Assembly (NCBI RefSeq): GCF_004360155.1
Contig: NZ_ML178720.1
Location: 388,355-452,354, forward strand
Length of the DNA: 64,000 bases
From: Paraglaciecola marina
Lineage (GTDB): Bacteria > Pseudomonadota > Gammaproteobacteria > Enterobacterales > Alteromonadaceae
Direction: 5' to 3'
In this document: one piece after another, positions 57,035-64,000 of the stretch
Layout of the letters: every line of letters starts with the position of its first letter
How positions within the stretch are numbered: the first letter of the stretch is position 1
Made by a program: the position numbers and the translations under genes
The notes under the pieces: generated by a model
The model's database searches: none
What the model was told of the DNA's origin: nothing
The model's input: the letters and a program-made list of their open reading frames with translations, nothing else

Positions 57035-57798
57035 CATCACGCAACTTTTTAACGGGCACACTTATGGCATTAACAGCGTTATTGAATGCTTGTGCATCAA
57101 ATTCAGAGCGAGCACAACCATTACTACAAAGCTTAGAGACTAAGCAGCTAGTGGTGGTAGTGTCAGACGATTGGGATGCCACCACTGCAAGCCTGCAAAA
57201 GTTTGAATGGCAAGACGGAAAGTGGCAAGCAGTAGACTCTGCCTACCCAGTCAATTTAGGCCGTAAAGGGTTAGCTTGGGGGTTAGGGTTACACCCAGCT
57301 CAACAAGGCTATTACAAAGTAGAAGGTGACGGTAAAGCCACAGCAGGTATTTTTGATTTGAGCAGCACTTTTGGTTATTTACCGGAAGCTCAAACCCAAA
57401 TGCCTTATCAAGCTATGTCAGGTAATCATTACTGTATGGACGTAAATAGCTCCCCTCTTTATAACCAAATAGTTGATGTGGCCAAAGTGGGTAAAGCGGC
57501 TGTCGATGGCTCTACAGAGCCCATGCGCCGAGACATTCACAAAGAAGGGCAAACTATCTATAAAAAAGGAATTGTACTCGACCACAACCCCAACAACATT
57601 AGCACTAAAGGGAGCTGTATCTTTTTACATCTATGGTTTGGGCCAGATGTGCCTACAGCTGGCTGTACATCAATGGAAGAGCCACAAATGGATAAGTTAT
57701 TGGCATGGCTAGACCCACAGAAAAATCCTCGTTATTTGGCCTTACCAAAAGCAGAGTATGAGAAAAAACAACAAAATTGGGGCCTGCCAGCTCTCTAA
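57022..57798 (+). CDS. YkuD-type L,D-transpeptidase family lipoprotein
   Basis: 258 residues from a TTG that overlaps the epimerase end by 13 bases and has CAGGAG five bases ahead. Lipoprotein-like signal ending LLNAC. The domain is of the COG3786 branch: VNLGRKGLAWGLGL, TAGIFDLSSTFGY, the His in IFLHLWFGP and the catalytic Cys in PTAGCTSM. It may cross-link or, in an assimilation setting, cut L,D-bonds in wall peptides; which cannot be told. Last gene of the rightward operon. Confidence 0.83.
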   Translation: MAILTSRNFLTGTLMALTALLNACASNSERAQPLLQSLETKQLVVVVSDDWDATTASLQKFEWQDGKWQAVDSAYPVNLGRKGLAWGLGLHPAQQGYYKVEGDGKATAGIFDLSSTFGYLPEAQTQMPYQAMSGNHYCMDVNSSPLYNQIVDVAKVGKAAVDGSTEPMRRDIHKEGQTIYKKGIVLDHNPNNISTKGSCIFLHLWFGPDVPTAGCTSMEEPQMDKLLAWLDPQKNPRYLALPKAEYEKKQQNWGLPAL

Positions 57799-57814
57799 CG
57801 AGCCAAATCTAAGC

Positions 57815-57839
57815 GTCGCTCTTTTTCCAATTGAGCGAC
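57815..57839. terminator. Hairpin after the rightward peptidoglycan operon
   Basis: GTCGCTC, an 11-base loop, GAGCGAC: perfect seven-base stem 16 bp past the last stop, with only a short T-run. Probable weak terminator. A further palindrome GTATCA-C-TGATAC lies at 57900-57912. Confidence 0.5.
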
Positions 57840-57921
57840 CTTTAGGTTCATAAAAAATCGACTAATTGATAGTCACTCCAACTCAATAGAGCTCAATCAG
57901 TATCACTGATACAACGTTTTA

Positions 57922-58608
57922 CTAATCAAAGGAGTATCCAAAGTTCTGAATATCTTTTGCATACAGCTTGTTGACATGCTCAAGTAACTCATCATCAAAA
58001 TATTCACGGTAGTCCTTTTTAACCCGCTTTTTATCACCACTGAATAAATGTCTTAGCTTTCTCAATGCTGCTCTTCTTGGGCTATATGAGGAGTTTTTAT
58101 GGGGTAAACTTGCCCCTGGTAAACCTAACTTTTCACAGACTACAGCAAAATCCTCTGCTAAGTTTTCAAAACGACCAATGAAGTCCACATTCTGATTACC
58201 TTGAGCATCAAATAAAAAGTCAGACTGAGGGATAATATGGCGATAAGCATCACTAAAAGAGTCTTCTTCCGGAAGGCAATTTAGAACAAATTCTTTTAGT
58301 GACATGCGACTATCTATTTTTTTATGAAGATATTCAGACACTAGACGCTGCCAAGGGTTACGTACAAAGCCAAAAGTAAAATAATCTTGATAAGTCTGTA
58401 AATCCATATGTCCGCAGGTTACATACTCATCACTACACATATGAGCTAGCCTTTGTGGGCCTTTTGAAGGGTCAGAATTTTTAGTCAGTAGTAACTCTTC
58501 ACAATATTTATCTTGAAGATCATGTTTCTCTTTAAAAAACTGCTCAATGCTTTGTCCTGCGGTTTTGGGTACATGCACAAATACACATTTAAATTTGTGG
58601 GAAATCAT
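57922..58608 (-). CDS. Sulfotransferase family protein 2
   Basis: 228 residues. PAPS loops VHVPKTAGQSIEQF and FGFVRNPWQRLVSEYLH are intact, and VDFIGRFENL, SLPHKN and KKDYREYF match the first sulfotransferase at 33.4 kb; the two are paralogues of one carbohydrate sulfotransferase family, though well diverged. The start ATG at 58608 is supported by position of the first motif. It sits between the peptidoglycan operon and coaD. Likely acts on a surface glycan. Confidence 0.85.
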   Translation of the reverse strand: MISHKFKCVFVHVPKTAGQSIEQFFKEKHDLQDKYCEELLLTKNSDPSKGPQRLAHMCSDEYVTCGHMDLQTYQDYFTFGFVRNPWQRLVSEYLHKKIDSRMSLKEFVLNCLPEEDSFSDAYRHIIPQSDFLFDAQGNQNVDFIGRFENLAEDFAVVCEKLGLPGASLPHKNSSYSPRRAALRKLRHLFSGDKKRVKKDYREYFDDELLEHVNKLYAKDIQNFGYSFD

Positions 58609-58823
58609 ACTAATTATTGACCTTAATATTTCTGTTGGAGGACAGTTTACACATCACCAGAGCTTTGAATTGTACATCAAATCCTTGTCGCCATAACACG
58701 TAAAAACAATGCAATATGCTACTTATGCAAAATGCTAACTATAAGCCACAAAAATAAAGTTTAGGTAGCAATGATGCTTTCATTTGAGTTAGCCTTACAT
58801 CAAATAAAGTTAAAATACTCACT

Positions 58824-59315
58824 ATGCATAGCAAAGCAATTTATCCAGGTACCTTTGACCCTGTTACAAATGGTCACGCAGACTTAATTGTTAGGGCATC
58901 AAAAATGTTCACCGACGTAATCGTAGGTGTTGCCTTTAACCCAAATAAAAAGCCTTTATTCTCATTAGACGAACGTGTGGATTTAATTAAGCACGTTACC
59001 GCTGATCTAGACAACGTGACAGTTATAGGGTTCAAAGGCTTATTAGCTGATTTTGCTGAAAACCAAGGAGCAACTGTGTTGATCCGTGGCTTACGAGCAG
59101 TTTCTGATTTTGAATACGAGTTTCAGCTCGCCAATATGAATCGACGACTCAATCCAAATTTAGAAAGTGTATTTATGACACCTGCAGAAGAAAACTCATT
59201 TATTTCCTCTACTTTAGTAAAAGAAGTAGCTTTGCACCGAGGTCGGGTTAACGAGTTTTGTCACCCTGCGGTGATTGACGCTTTACAGCATAAGTTGCAT
59301 GGAACTAATCAATAA
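58824..59315 (+). CDS. coaD: Phosphopantetheine adenylyltransferase
   Basis: Penultimate step of CoA synthesis. 163 residues with the nucleotidyltransferase [21 protein letters not shown], the substrate segment [14 protein letters not shown] and [10 protein letters not shown]. Size and motifs match E. coli CoaD (159). Followed convergently by mutM; the waaA-coaD-mutM order of enterobacteria is kept except that waaA is 27 kb away. CoaBC, catalysing the earlier steps, is encoded at 62.1 kb. Confidence 0.97.
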   Translation: MHSKAIYPGTFDPVTNGHADLIVRASKMFTDVIVGVAFNPNKKPLFSLDERVDLIKHVTADLDNVTVIGFKGLLADFAENQGATVLIRGLRAVSDFEYEFQLANMNRRLNPNLESVFMTPAEENSFISSTLVKEVALHRGRVNEFCHPAVIDALQHKLHGTNQ

Positions 59316-59328
59316 GTAACTTCTGTTG

Positions 59329-60141
59329 CTAACGCTGACAAGTGCCACAATAAAACGTATTTCGCTGACCAATATTCACAGATTTGATTGGCGTTTTACA
59401 AACATCACAACCTTCTCCAGCACGGCCGTATACCAATAATTGCTGAGCAAAATATCCTGGGCTTCCGTCAGCTTGGGCAAAATCTTTTAATGTGGTACCA
59501 CCTTGTTCAATAGCACTAGCTAATACTTTTTTAATGATTTCAGCAAGTTGTAAATAACGTTTTTTGGTGACTTTAGCAGCAGATTTTCTAGGATCAATTC
59601 CAGCAATAAAAAGTGACTCATTGGCGTAGATATTCCCAACGCCAACCACAACTTTATTATCCATAATAAACTTTTTCACTGCTACAGATTTACCCCGCGA
59701 CATTTCAAACAGCCTGTCGCCATTAAAATTATCAGTTAAAGGCTCTGGCCCTAAAGATGTCAATAAACTTAACTCTGCCTCATTGGTGCCCTGCCATAGA
59801 CACGAACCAAATCGCCTTGTGTCATTAAAACGTAAGCATTTACCATTTTTCATTACTATATCTAAGTGATCATGCTTTTTAATTTCAGTGTCACTATCCA
59901 CCACACAAAGCTTACCTGACATACCGAGATGTAAAACAATACTGCCGGCGCTAGTATTCAATAGCAAATATTTTGCCCGCCTATGAATCGAAGTTATCAC
60001 AAGACCTTCTGCCTGATGTACTTCATTAGGAATAGGCCAACGTAATTGACGCTGACGTACTACTATGCTTTCTATAGTTTGATTTACAAGATGAGGGCTT
60101 ATCCCCAAACGGCTGACTTCAACTTCTGGTAATTCAGGCAT
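59329..60141 (-). CDS. mutM: Formamidopyrimidine-DNA glycosylase MutM
   Basis: Excises 8-oxoguanine and opens the strand; partner of MutY. 270 residues with catalytic Pro1-Glu2 after Met (MPELPEVEVSR), Lys in LGMSGKLC, the helix-two-turn-helix VGVGNIYANESLF, and a C-terminal zinc finger CDVCKTPIKSVNIGQRNTFYCGTC (cysteines spaced C-X2-C...C-X2-C; the motif is quoted here only by its ends, CDVC and YCGTC). A three-base gap separates it from the membrane protein upstream. Confidence 0.97.
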   Translation of the reverse strand: MPELPEVEVSRLGISPHLVNQTIESIVVRQRQLRWPIPNEVHQAEGLVITSIHRRAKYLLLNTSAGSIVLHLGMSGKLCVVDSDTEIKKHDHLDIVMKNGKCLRFNDTRRFGSCLWQGTNEAELSLLTSLGPEPLTDNFNGDRLFEMSRGKSVAVKKFIMDNKVVVGVGNIYANESLFIAGIDPRKSAAKVTKKRYLQLAEIIKKVLASAIEQGGTTLKDFAQADGSPGYFAQQLLVYGRAGEGCDVCKTPIKSVNIGQRNTFYCGTCQR

Positions 60142-60144
60142 GCT

Positions 60145-60603
60145 TTACTCTGTAGGGATTAAGGTTTGATAATTAACATTTACTAATTGGTAGGTTTGCT
60201 GGCCTATTTTGACTAGGGTTTTATCCGCTAACGTTAAGAATAGATATTCTGTAGGTTCTGCTTGCCCAATAAACCACACTGTGACTTTATATTGAGAGTC
60301 TTTCCTTTGAAGATTTTCCTCAAATGGACTCACCTCTGCTGACTGCCACAAATCTATTAGCCCCTTTAGATCTTTTGAAACACTTAGGTCTGACTCAACT
60401 CGCCACCCTTGACCGACACGTTCAACTTTTGCATTGGAAAACTCTATAGTGCTGATCAATAAGCCCTGCGGCACTAAGGTAGATAATGCCGGAGCATGGC
60501 TGTCATCATTTAAAAAGTTACTACTCAAATTAAAGAGCATGATTAAAGCTAACATACTGACGATAATGACATTATTCCAAGCGCGCTGAGACAACTTAAC
60601 CAT
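60145..60603 (-). CDS. Conserved-looking inner-membrane anchored protein, unknown function
   Basis: 152 residues. One N-terminal membrane segment (about 11-30, NVIIVSMLALIMLFNLSSNF), then a periplasmic domain of about 120 residues rich in strands (STIEFSNAKVERVGQGW, YKVTVWFIGQ, TLVKIGQQTYQLVNV). Not recognised as a named family. It sits between rpmBG and mutM, three bases ahead of mutM, so the two are probably co-transcribed. Confidence 0.72.
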   Translation of the reverse strand: MVKLSQRAWNNVIIVSMLALIMLFNLSSNFLNDDSHAPALSTLVPQGLLISTIEFSNAKVERVGQGWRVESDLSVSKDLKGLIDLWQSAEVSPFEENLQRKDSQYKVTVWFIGQAEPTEYLFLTLADKTLVKIGQQTYQLVNVNYQTLIPTE

Positions 60604-60675
60604 AAATAGAGACGTAAAAAGAAAACAGGAGAGAATTATGCCACAACAGACTCGGCTAACTTAGTAGTAAACGCA

Positions 60676-60701
60676 AAAAACCCGACATAAGCCGGGTTTT
60701 T
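60676..60701 (-). terminator. Terminator after rpmBG
   Basis: AAAAACCCG, eight-base loop, CGGGTTTTT; a symmetrical A/T-flanked stem that works on both strands, 22 bp past the rpmG stop. Confidence 0.9.
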
Positions 60702-60722
60702 CTGGAGACAAAACCAAAGGAT

Positions 60723-60878
60723 TTATTTGATTTTAGCTTCCTTGAACAAAACGTGCTGACGAACTTTAGGATCAAACTTTTTGATCTCCATTTTGCCAGG
60801 CATATTACGTTTGTTTTTATCAGTAGTGTAGTAGTAACCAGTACCAGCAGTAGACACTAACTTAATTTTATCACGCAT
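60723..60878 (-). CDS. rpmG: 50S ribosomal protein L33
   Basis: 51-residue ribosomal protein of the large subunit. The translation begins [19 protein letters not shown] and contains [17 protein letters not shown], then ends FKEAKIK, matching gammaproteobacterial L33 in full. The zinc-cysteine version is not used: no Cys is present. 11 bp downstream of rpmB in the usual rpmBG operon. Confidence 0.97.
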   Translation of the reverse strand: MRDKIKLVSTAGTGYYYTTDKNKRNMPGKMEIKKFDPKVRQHVLFKEAKIK

Positions 60879-60889
60879 AATCTGATTCC

Positions 60890-61126
60890 TTAAACTTTAA
60901 CACCGTCAGCACGCATATCGGCCAACACGGTATCAATACCTTTTTTATCAATAATACGCATACCTTTAGCAGATAAACGTAGTTTCACGAAACGGTTTTC
61001 ACTTTCAACCCAAAAACGGTGAGAATGAAGGTTTGGCAAAAAACGACGACGAGTCGAATTTTTAGCGTGAGAACGGTTGTTTCCTACCGCTGGACGCTTG
61101 CCAGTAACTTGACATACTTTGGCCAT
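60890..61126 (-). CDS. rpmB: 50S ribosomal protein L28
   Basis: 78 residues from the ATG at 61126, with GGAG eight bases upstream. [34 protein letters not shown] and [15 protein letters not shown] are typical L28. An open in-frame extension to 61204 has no similarity and covers the promoter leader. The cysteine-poor form lacks a zinc ribbon. Operon with rpmG. Confidence 0.97.
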   Translation of the reverse strand: MAKVCQVTGKRPAVGNNRSHAKNSTRRRFLPNLHSHRFWVESENRFVKLRLSAKGMRIIDKKGIDTVLADMRADGVKV

Positions 61127-61214
61127 GGCCTTTGTCTCCAAACAATCTAAAAAATTTAGGTTTAACCAGTCATTTATATATATGACGATTAACGCTATTA
61201 ACAAGAGGGCGCAT

Positions 61215-61243
61215 TTTATACAGTAAAGCTAACGGGAGTTCAA
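61215..61243 (-). promoter_or_regulatory. Sigma-70 promoter of rpmBG
   Basis: Read leftward: TTGAAC, exactly 17 bases, TATAAA, then GC-rich ATGCGCCC, a discriminator typical of growth-rate-controlled ribosomal genes. It leaves a leader of about 80 bp before rpmB. Confidence 0.82.
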
Positions 61244-61293
61244 GAATAATGTGCAGAAAAAGCGCTAATTCGACCTTTCAGGCCTACAATCAA

Positions 61294-61968
61294 TCAAATT
61301 AAGCCTCTTTGGGCAAAAGACACAGCCTCTCCATCACCTATTACAAAGTGATCTAGTACTTTAATATCCATCAAATTAAAGGCCTTAACTATGGTTCCAG
61401 TTATGTGTTTATCTGCTTGGCTAGGCTCTGCGATGCCTGATGGGTGGTTATGGGCTAAAATTACAGCCGCTGCATTATCTTTCAGCGCTTGTTGTACTAA
61501 TACTCTTGGATAAACACTTGCGCTATCGATAGTGCCATAAAACATAGGTCTAAATTTAATTAGTCTATATTGGCTGTCTAGCATTAACACAGCAAACACC
61601 TCATGGGGTTGGTCTCTGAGCTTACTGATCAAATATTTTTGAGTGTGCTCGACTGAATTGCATACATCTAATTTTTCAAGTTTTTCAGCCATATAACGCT
61701 GGCTCATTTCTAGGCATGCTTGCAACTGAACATACTTAGCCTGCCCTAACCCCTTAGCTTCACAAAACTCTTGTTCAGACGCGCTAAATAATTTCCTTAA
61801 ACTACCAAACTCATTTAATAAATTACGGGCCAAATCTACAGCGCTATAACCGCTTATGCCTGTCCGTAAAAAAATAGCAAGTAACTCGGAGTCATTTAAA
61901 GAGCCAGCTCCTGCTGCTAAAAGTTTTTCTCTAGGTCTTTCTTGTTCTGGCCAATCTGTAATTTTCAT
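61294..61968 (-). CDS. radC: RadC family JAMM-domain protein
   Basis: 224 residues. A helix-hairpin-helix N-terminal part (1-100, LAAGAGSLNDSELLAIFLRTG) precedes an MPN/JAMM metal-binding domain with HNHPSGIAEPSQAD, the metal-binding His-x-His and Asp. Named a DNA repair protein historically, but its biochemical role is uncertain. Divergent from coaBC, as in E. coli. Confidence 0.94.
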   Translation of the reverse strand: MKITDWPEQERPREKLLAAGAGSLNDSELLAIFLRTGISGYSAVDLARNLLNEFGSLRKLFSASEQEFCEAKGLGQAKYVQLQACLEMSQRYMAEKLEKLDVCNSVEHTQKYLISKLRDQPHEVFAVLMLDSQYRLIKFRPMFYGTIDSASVYPRVLVQQALKDNAAAVILAHNHPSGIAEPSQADKHITGTIVKAFNLMDIKVLDHFVIGDGEAVSFAQRGLI

Positions 61969-62107
61969 GCGTCCATGCTCATAAATTTGTAACTAAATAG
62001 ACAGCTATTTAATTGATAGGTTAAAACCTTAAAATAAGCCTAGCAAATGAAGACTATTCCAGCCAATAATGTCAATATTAGTCAAAAAAGAGCAATACAA
62101 ACACACA

Positions 62108-63307
62108 ATGCATTTTGAAAACACACACATTTTATTAGGCGTGACAGGTGGTATCGCCGCATACAAAACACCAGACTTAGTACGTAAACTGACTGCCAAA
62201 GGAGCCACAGTTCGAGTGGTACTTACAGACTCTGCTAAAGAATTTGTTAGCCCATTAGCACTGCAAGCGGTATCTGGACATCCTGTTTCAAATGACTTAT
62301 TAGACAAAGATGCTGAAGCTGCCATGGGTCATATAGAGCTAGCAAAATGGGCTGATAAGCTCTTAATCGCACCCGCCACAGCGAATTTTATAGCTAAGCT
62401 TACCCATGGCCTTGCTGATGACCTATTGTCAACGCTATGCCTTGCTACAGACGCTCCAATATATATTGCGCCAGCAATGAACCAACAAATGTGGCATGCA
62501 AAAGCGACTCAAGCAAACTTAACAACATTATCTCAGCGGGATGTTACCTTTTTCGGCCCAGCTCAAGGAGAGCAAGCTTGTGGGGATGTTGGACCTGGCC
62601 GAATGTTAGAGCCGCAAGATTTAGCTGATTTATTATTGCCACAAAAAAGCCCCTTGTTGTTAAAAGGGCAAAAGGTAACAATTACCGCAGGCCCTACCCG
62701 AGAAGAAATTGATCCTGTTCGTTACATTAGCAATCACAGCTCTGGAAAGATGGGATATGCCCTAGCAAGAGCTGCGAAGGAATTAGGCGCAGACGTCACC
62801 TTAGTTAGTGGCCCTGTAACCTTGCCTCCTCCAGCAGATATAAATACAGTAAAAGTCAACAGTGCAAAACAAATGTTAGATGCCGTTATGAGCACCATAA
62901 AAGACTGTAATATATTTATTGCTTGTGCCGCGGTTGCTGACTACAGAGTGCAACAAAAAGTTGACCAAAAGATTAAAAAGTCAGATGATGAGTTAACGCT
63001 TACTTTCGTTAAAAACCCCGACATTTTGAAAGAGGTAGCACATTTAAGTTCACCTCCTTTCACTGTGGGTTTTGCAGCAGAAACTCAAAATCTGAAAGAA
63101 TATGCGTTGGGGAAATTACAACGTAAGAAGTTGAATATGATTGCTGCTAATGATGTATCAGATAGCAAAATCGGGTTTAACAGTGAGCAAAATGCACTGA
63201 CAGTTTTTTGGCCAAAAGGTGAATTAAAATTAGAAGTTGCCGATAAACAATTATTAGCTAAAAAGCTTATGCTGTTAGTTGAACAAAGATACACTGAACA
63301 AAAATAG
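62108..63307 (+). CDS. coaBC: Bifunctional phosphopantothenoylcysteine decarboxylase / synthetase
   Basis: Joins cysteine to 4'-phosphopantothenate (CoaB) and decarboxylates the product (CoaC). 399 residues from the ATG at 62108, which matches the family's N-terminal length; an in-frame ATG at 62069 adds 13 residues without similarity, and neither has a strong ribosome site. CoaC half: [29 protein letters not shown] and [11 protein letters not shown] with the active Cys. CoaB half: [23 protein letters not shown] (ends quoted: [20 protein letters not shown]), AAVADYR and KNPDIL. Confidence 0.96.
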   Translation: MHFENTHILLGVTGGIAAYKTPDLVRKLTAKGATVRVVLTDSAKEFVSPLALQAVSGHPVSNDLLDKDAEAAMGHIELAKWADKLLIAPATANFIAKLTHGLADDLLSTLCLATDAPIYIAPAMNQQMWHAKATQANLTTLSQRDVTFFGPAQGEQACGDVGPGRMLEPQDLADLLLPQKSPLLLKGQKVTITAGPTREEIDPVRYISNHSSGKMGYALARAAKELGADVTLVSGPVTLPPPADINTVKVNSAKQMLDAVMSTIKDCNIFIACAAVADYRVQQKVDQKIKKSDDELTLTFVKNPDILKEVAHLSSPPFTVGFAAETQNLKEYALGKLQRKKLNMIAANDVSDSKIGFNSEQNALTVFWPKGELKLEVADKQLLAKKLMLLVEQRYTEQK

Positions 63308-63335
63308 ACCACGCCACAGTCTTTTAGGAACCAAA

Positions 63336-63926
63336 ATGCCAGCTACAAAACGCCCAAACCGCCGAGCACAAATACTCCAAGCTCTTGCCAGCATGCTTCA
63401 GACCAACCCAGGCCAACGTATTACGACGGCAAAATTGGCTGCACATGTAGGCGTATCAGAAGCTGCTTTATATAGGCATTTTCCAAGTAAAGCGAGAATG
63501 TTTGAAGGCCTGATTGAGTTTATAGAAGAAACTCTTTTTTCCCGCATTAATAAGATAATTAATGAAGAAAAAGACACAGCCACTCGTTGCCAACTAATAT
63601 TGCATCTTATTTTAGGATTTGCTGAAAAAAACCCTGGGATAACACGGATTTTAAACGGTGATGCTTTAATGGGTGAGCAAGACAGGTTACGTGAACGCAT
63701 TGCTCAGCTTTATGAACGTTTAGAAACCCAACTAAAACAAGTACTTAGAGAGCGTAAGCTAAGAGAAGGTAAAACATTACCAGCAGAAGAAAGCATTATT
63801 GCTAACATGTTGATTTGCTTTGCAGATGGTAAAATTAACCAATTTATTCGTAGTGAATTTACAAGACGCCCTACTGAAGGTTTTACTGAGCAATGGCTGT
63901 TTATTAACAAGCAATTTTTTGGTTAA
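63336..63926 (+). CDS. slmA: Nucleoid occlusion factor SlmA
   Basis: TetR-family DNA-binding protein that blocks FtsZ polymerisation over the nucleoid. 196 residues from the ATG at 63336 (AGGA seven bases ahead); an open extension overlapping coaBC lacks similarity. [24 protein letters not shown]; the C-terminal part [20 protein letters not shown] is conserved in SlmA. In E. coli dut lies between dfp and slmA; it is absent here. Confidence 0.95.
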   Translation: MPATKRPNRRAQILQALASMLQTNPGQRITTAKLAAHVGVSEAALYRHFPSKARMFEGLIEFIEETLFSRINKIINEEKDTATRCQLILHLILGFAEKNPGITRILNGDALMGEQDRLRERIAQLYERLETQLKQVLRERKLREGKTLPAEESIIANMLICFADGKINQFIRSEFTRRPTEGFTEQWLFINKQFFG

Positions 63927-63960
63927 CCCTGCTTATAAATTAAGTAATAAAGGGTAACAA

Positions 63961-64000
63961 TGTCCCGTCCTAGAATAAGTTGACGGTTTTTAAGCCAGCA
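63961..64000. mobile_element. Possible insertion-sequence terminus at the window edge
   Basis: The last 40 bases begin TGTCCCGTCCTAGAATAAG and contain TTGACGG. Sequences opening TGTCCxGTCCT with TTGAC soon after resemble the ends of IS3-like elements as I recall them. No transposase is visible, so this is tentative. Confidence 0.3.

Noticed and set aside
61127..61204. N-terminal extension of ribosomal protein L28
   Set aside because: Covers the leader downstream of a good promoter and is absent from L28 proteins.

Overview
The window looks like chromosome from a marine gammaproteobacterium of the Alteromonadaceae (Glaciecola/Paraglaciecola/Alteromonas-like). This is inferred from the AT-rich base composition, from close matches in remembered sequence to gammaproteobacterial housekeeping proteins (Upp, ArcA, Rep, UbiA/UbiK, YggX, GlpG/GlpE, SlmA), from a SIS-type NagB and sodium:solute symporter in place of a PTS, and from a large TonB-dependent receptor. 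No replicon origin, prophage or CRISPR array is visible.

Layout. 1-6.1 kb: 3' part of upp, dsbD, fxsA, a type III glutamine synthetase and a small parvulin. 6-18.2 kb: arcA, an orphan sensor kinase, glgA with a small coupled secreted protein, rsmC-trmB, an alpha/beta hydrolase, mutY-yggX, tRNA-Phe, cytochrome c5 and a GAF-GAF-GGDEF-EAL protein with a degraded EAL half. 18.2-25.6 kb: rep, ubiK, ubiA, a FliL-like protein, glpG-glpE and tdh-kbl. 25.8-29.9 kb: a tightly packed operon of a small periplasmic binding-like protein, an outer-membrane barrel and a membrane GGDEF-EAL enzyme. 30-34 kb: LPS core genes (waaA, a GT4 glycosyltransferase, Kdo kinase, a sulfotransferase).

34.2-57.8 kb is the most interesting part: an apparently self-contained peptidoglycan-fragment utilisation locus. 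A leftward operon encodes AnmK, NagZ, an SSS symporter, NagB-II and NagA. Divergent from it are MurQ and a NamZ-type (DUF1343) exo-muramidase. Then come leftward MurR (RpiR family), a secreted lipoprotein GH3 hexosaminidase and a TonB-dependent receptor. A rightward operon encodes a zinc amidase fused to a beta-lactamase-fold serine hydrolase, a second serine hydrolase, a BadF-type amino-sugar kinase, an NlpC/P60 endopeptidase, a dipeptide epimerase and a YkuD-type L,D-transpeptidase homologue. Together these could bind wall fragments at the outer membrane, strip them to sugars and peptides in the periplasm, import the amino sugars, and convert MurNAc, anhydro-MurNAc and GlcNAc to fructose-6-phosphate. 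An inverted repeat GAATA-N2/3-TATTC recurs in the three main intergenic regions of the locus and is a candidate MurR operator.

57.9-64 kb: a second sulfotransferase, then the conserved block coaD, mutM, rpmG-rpmB, radC, coaBC, slmA. In enterobacteria waaA, coaD and mutM are adjacent. Here about 27 kb, including the whole peptidoglycan locus, lies between waaA and coaD, with two paralogous sulfotransferase genes near the edges. The last 40 bases may be the tip of an insertion sequence.
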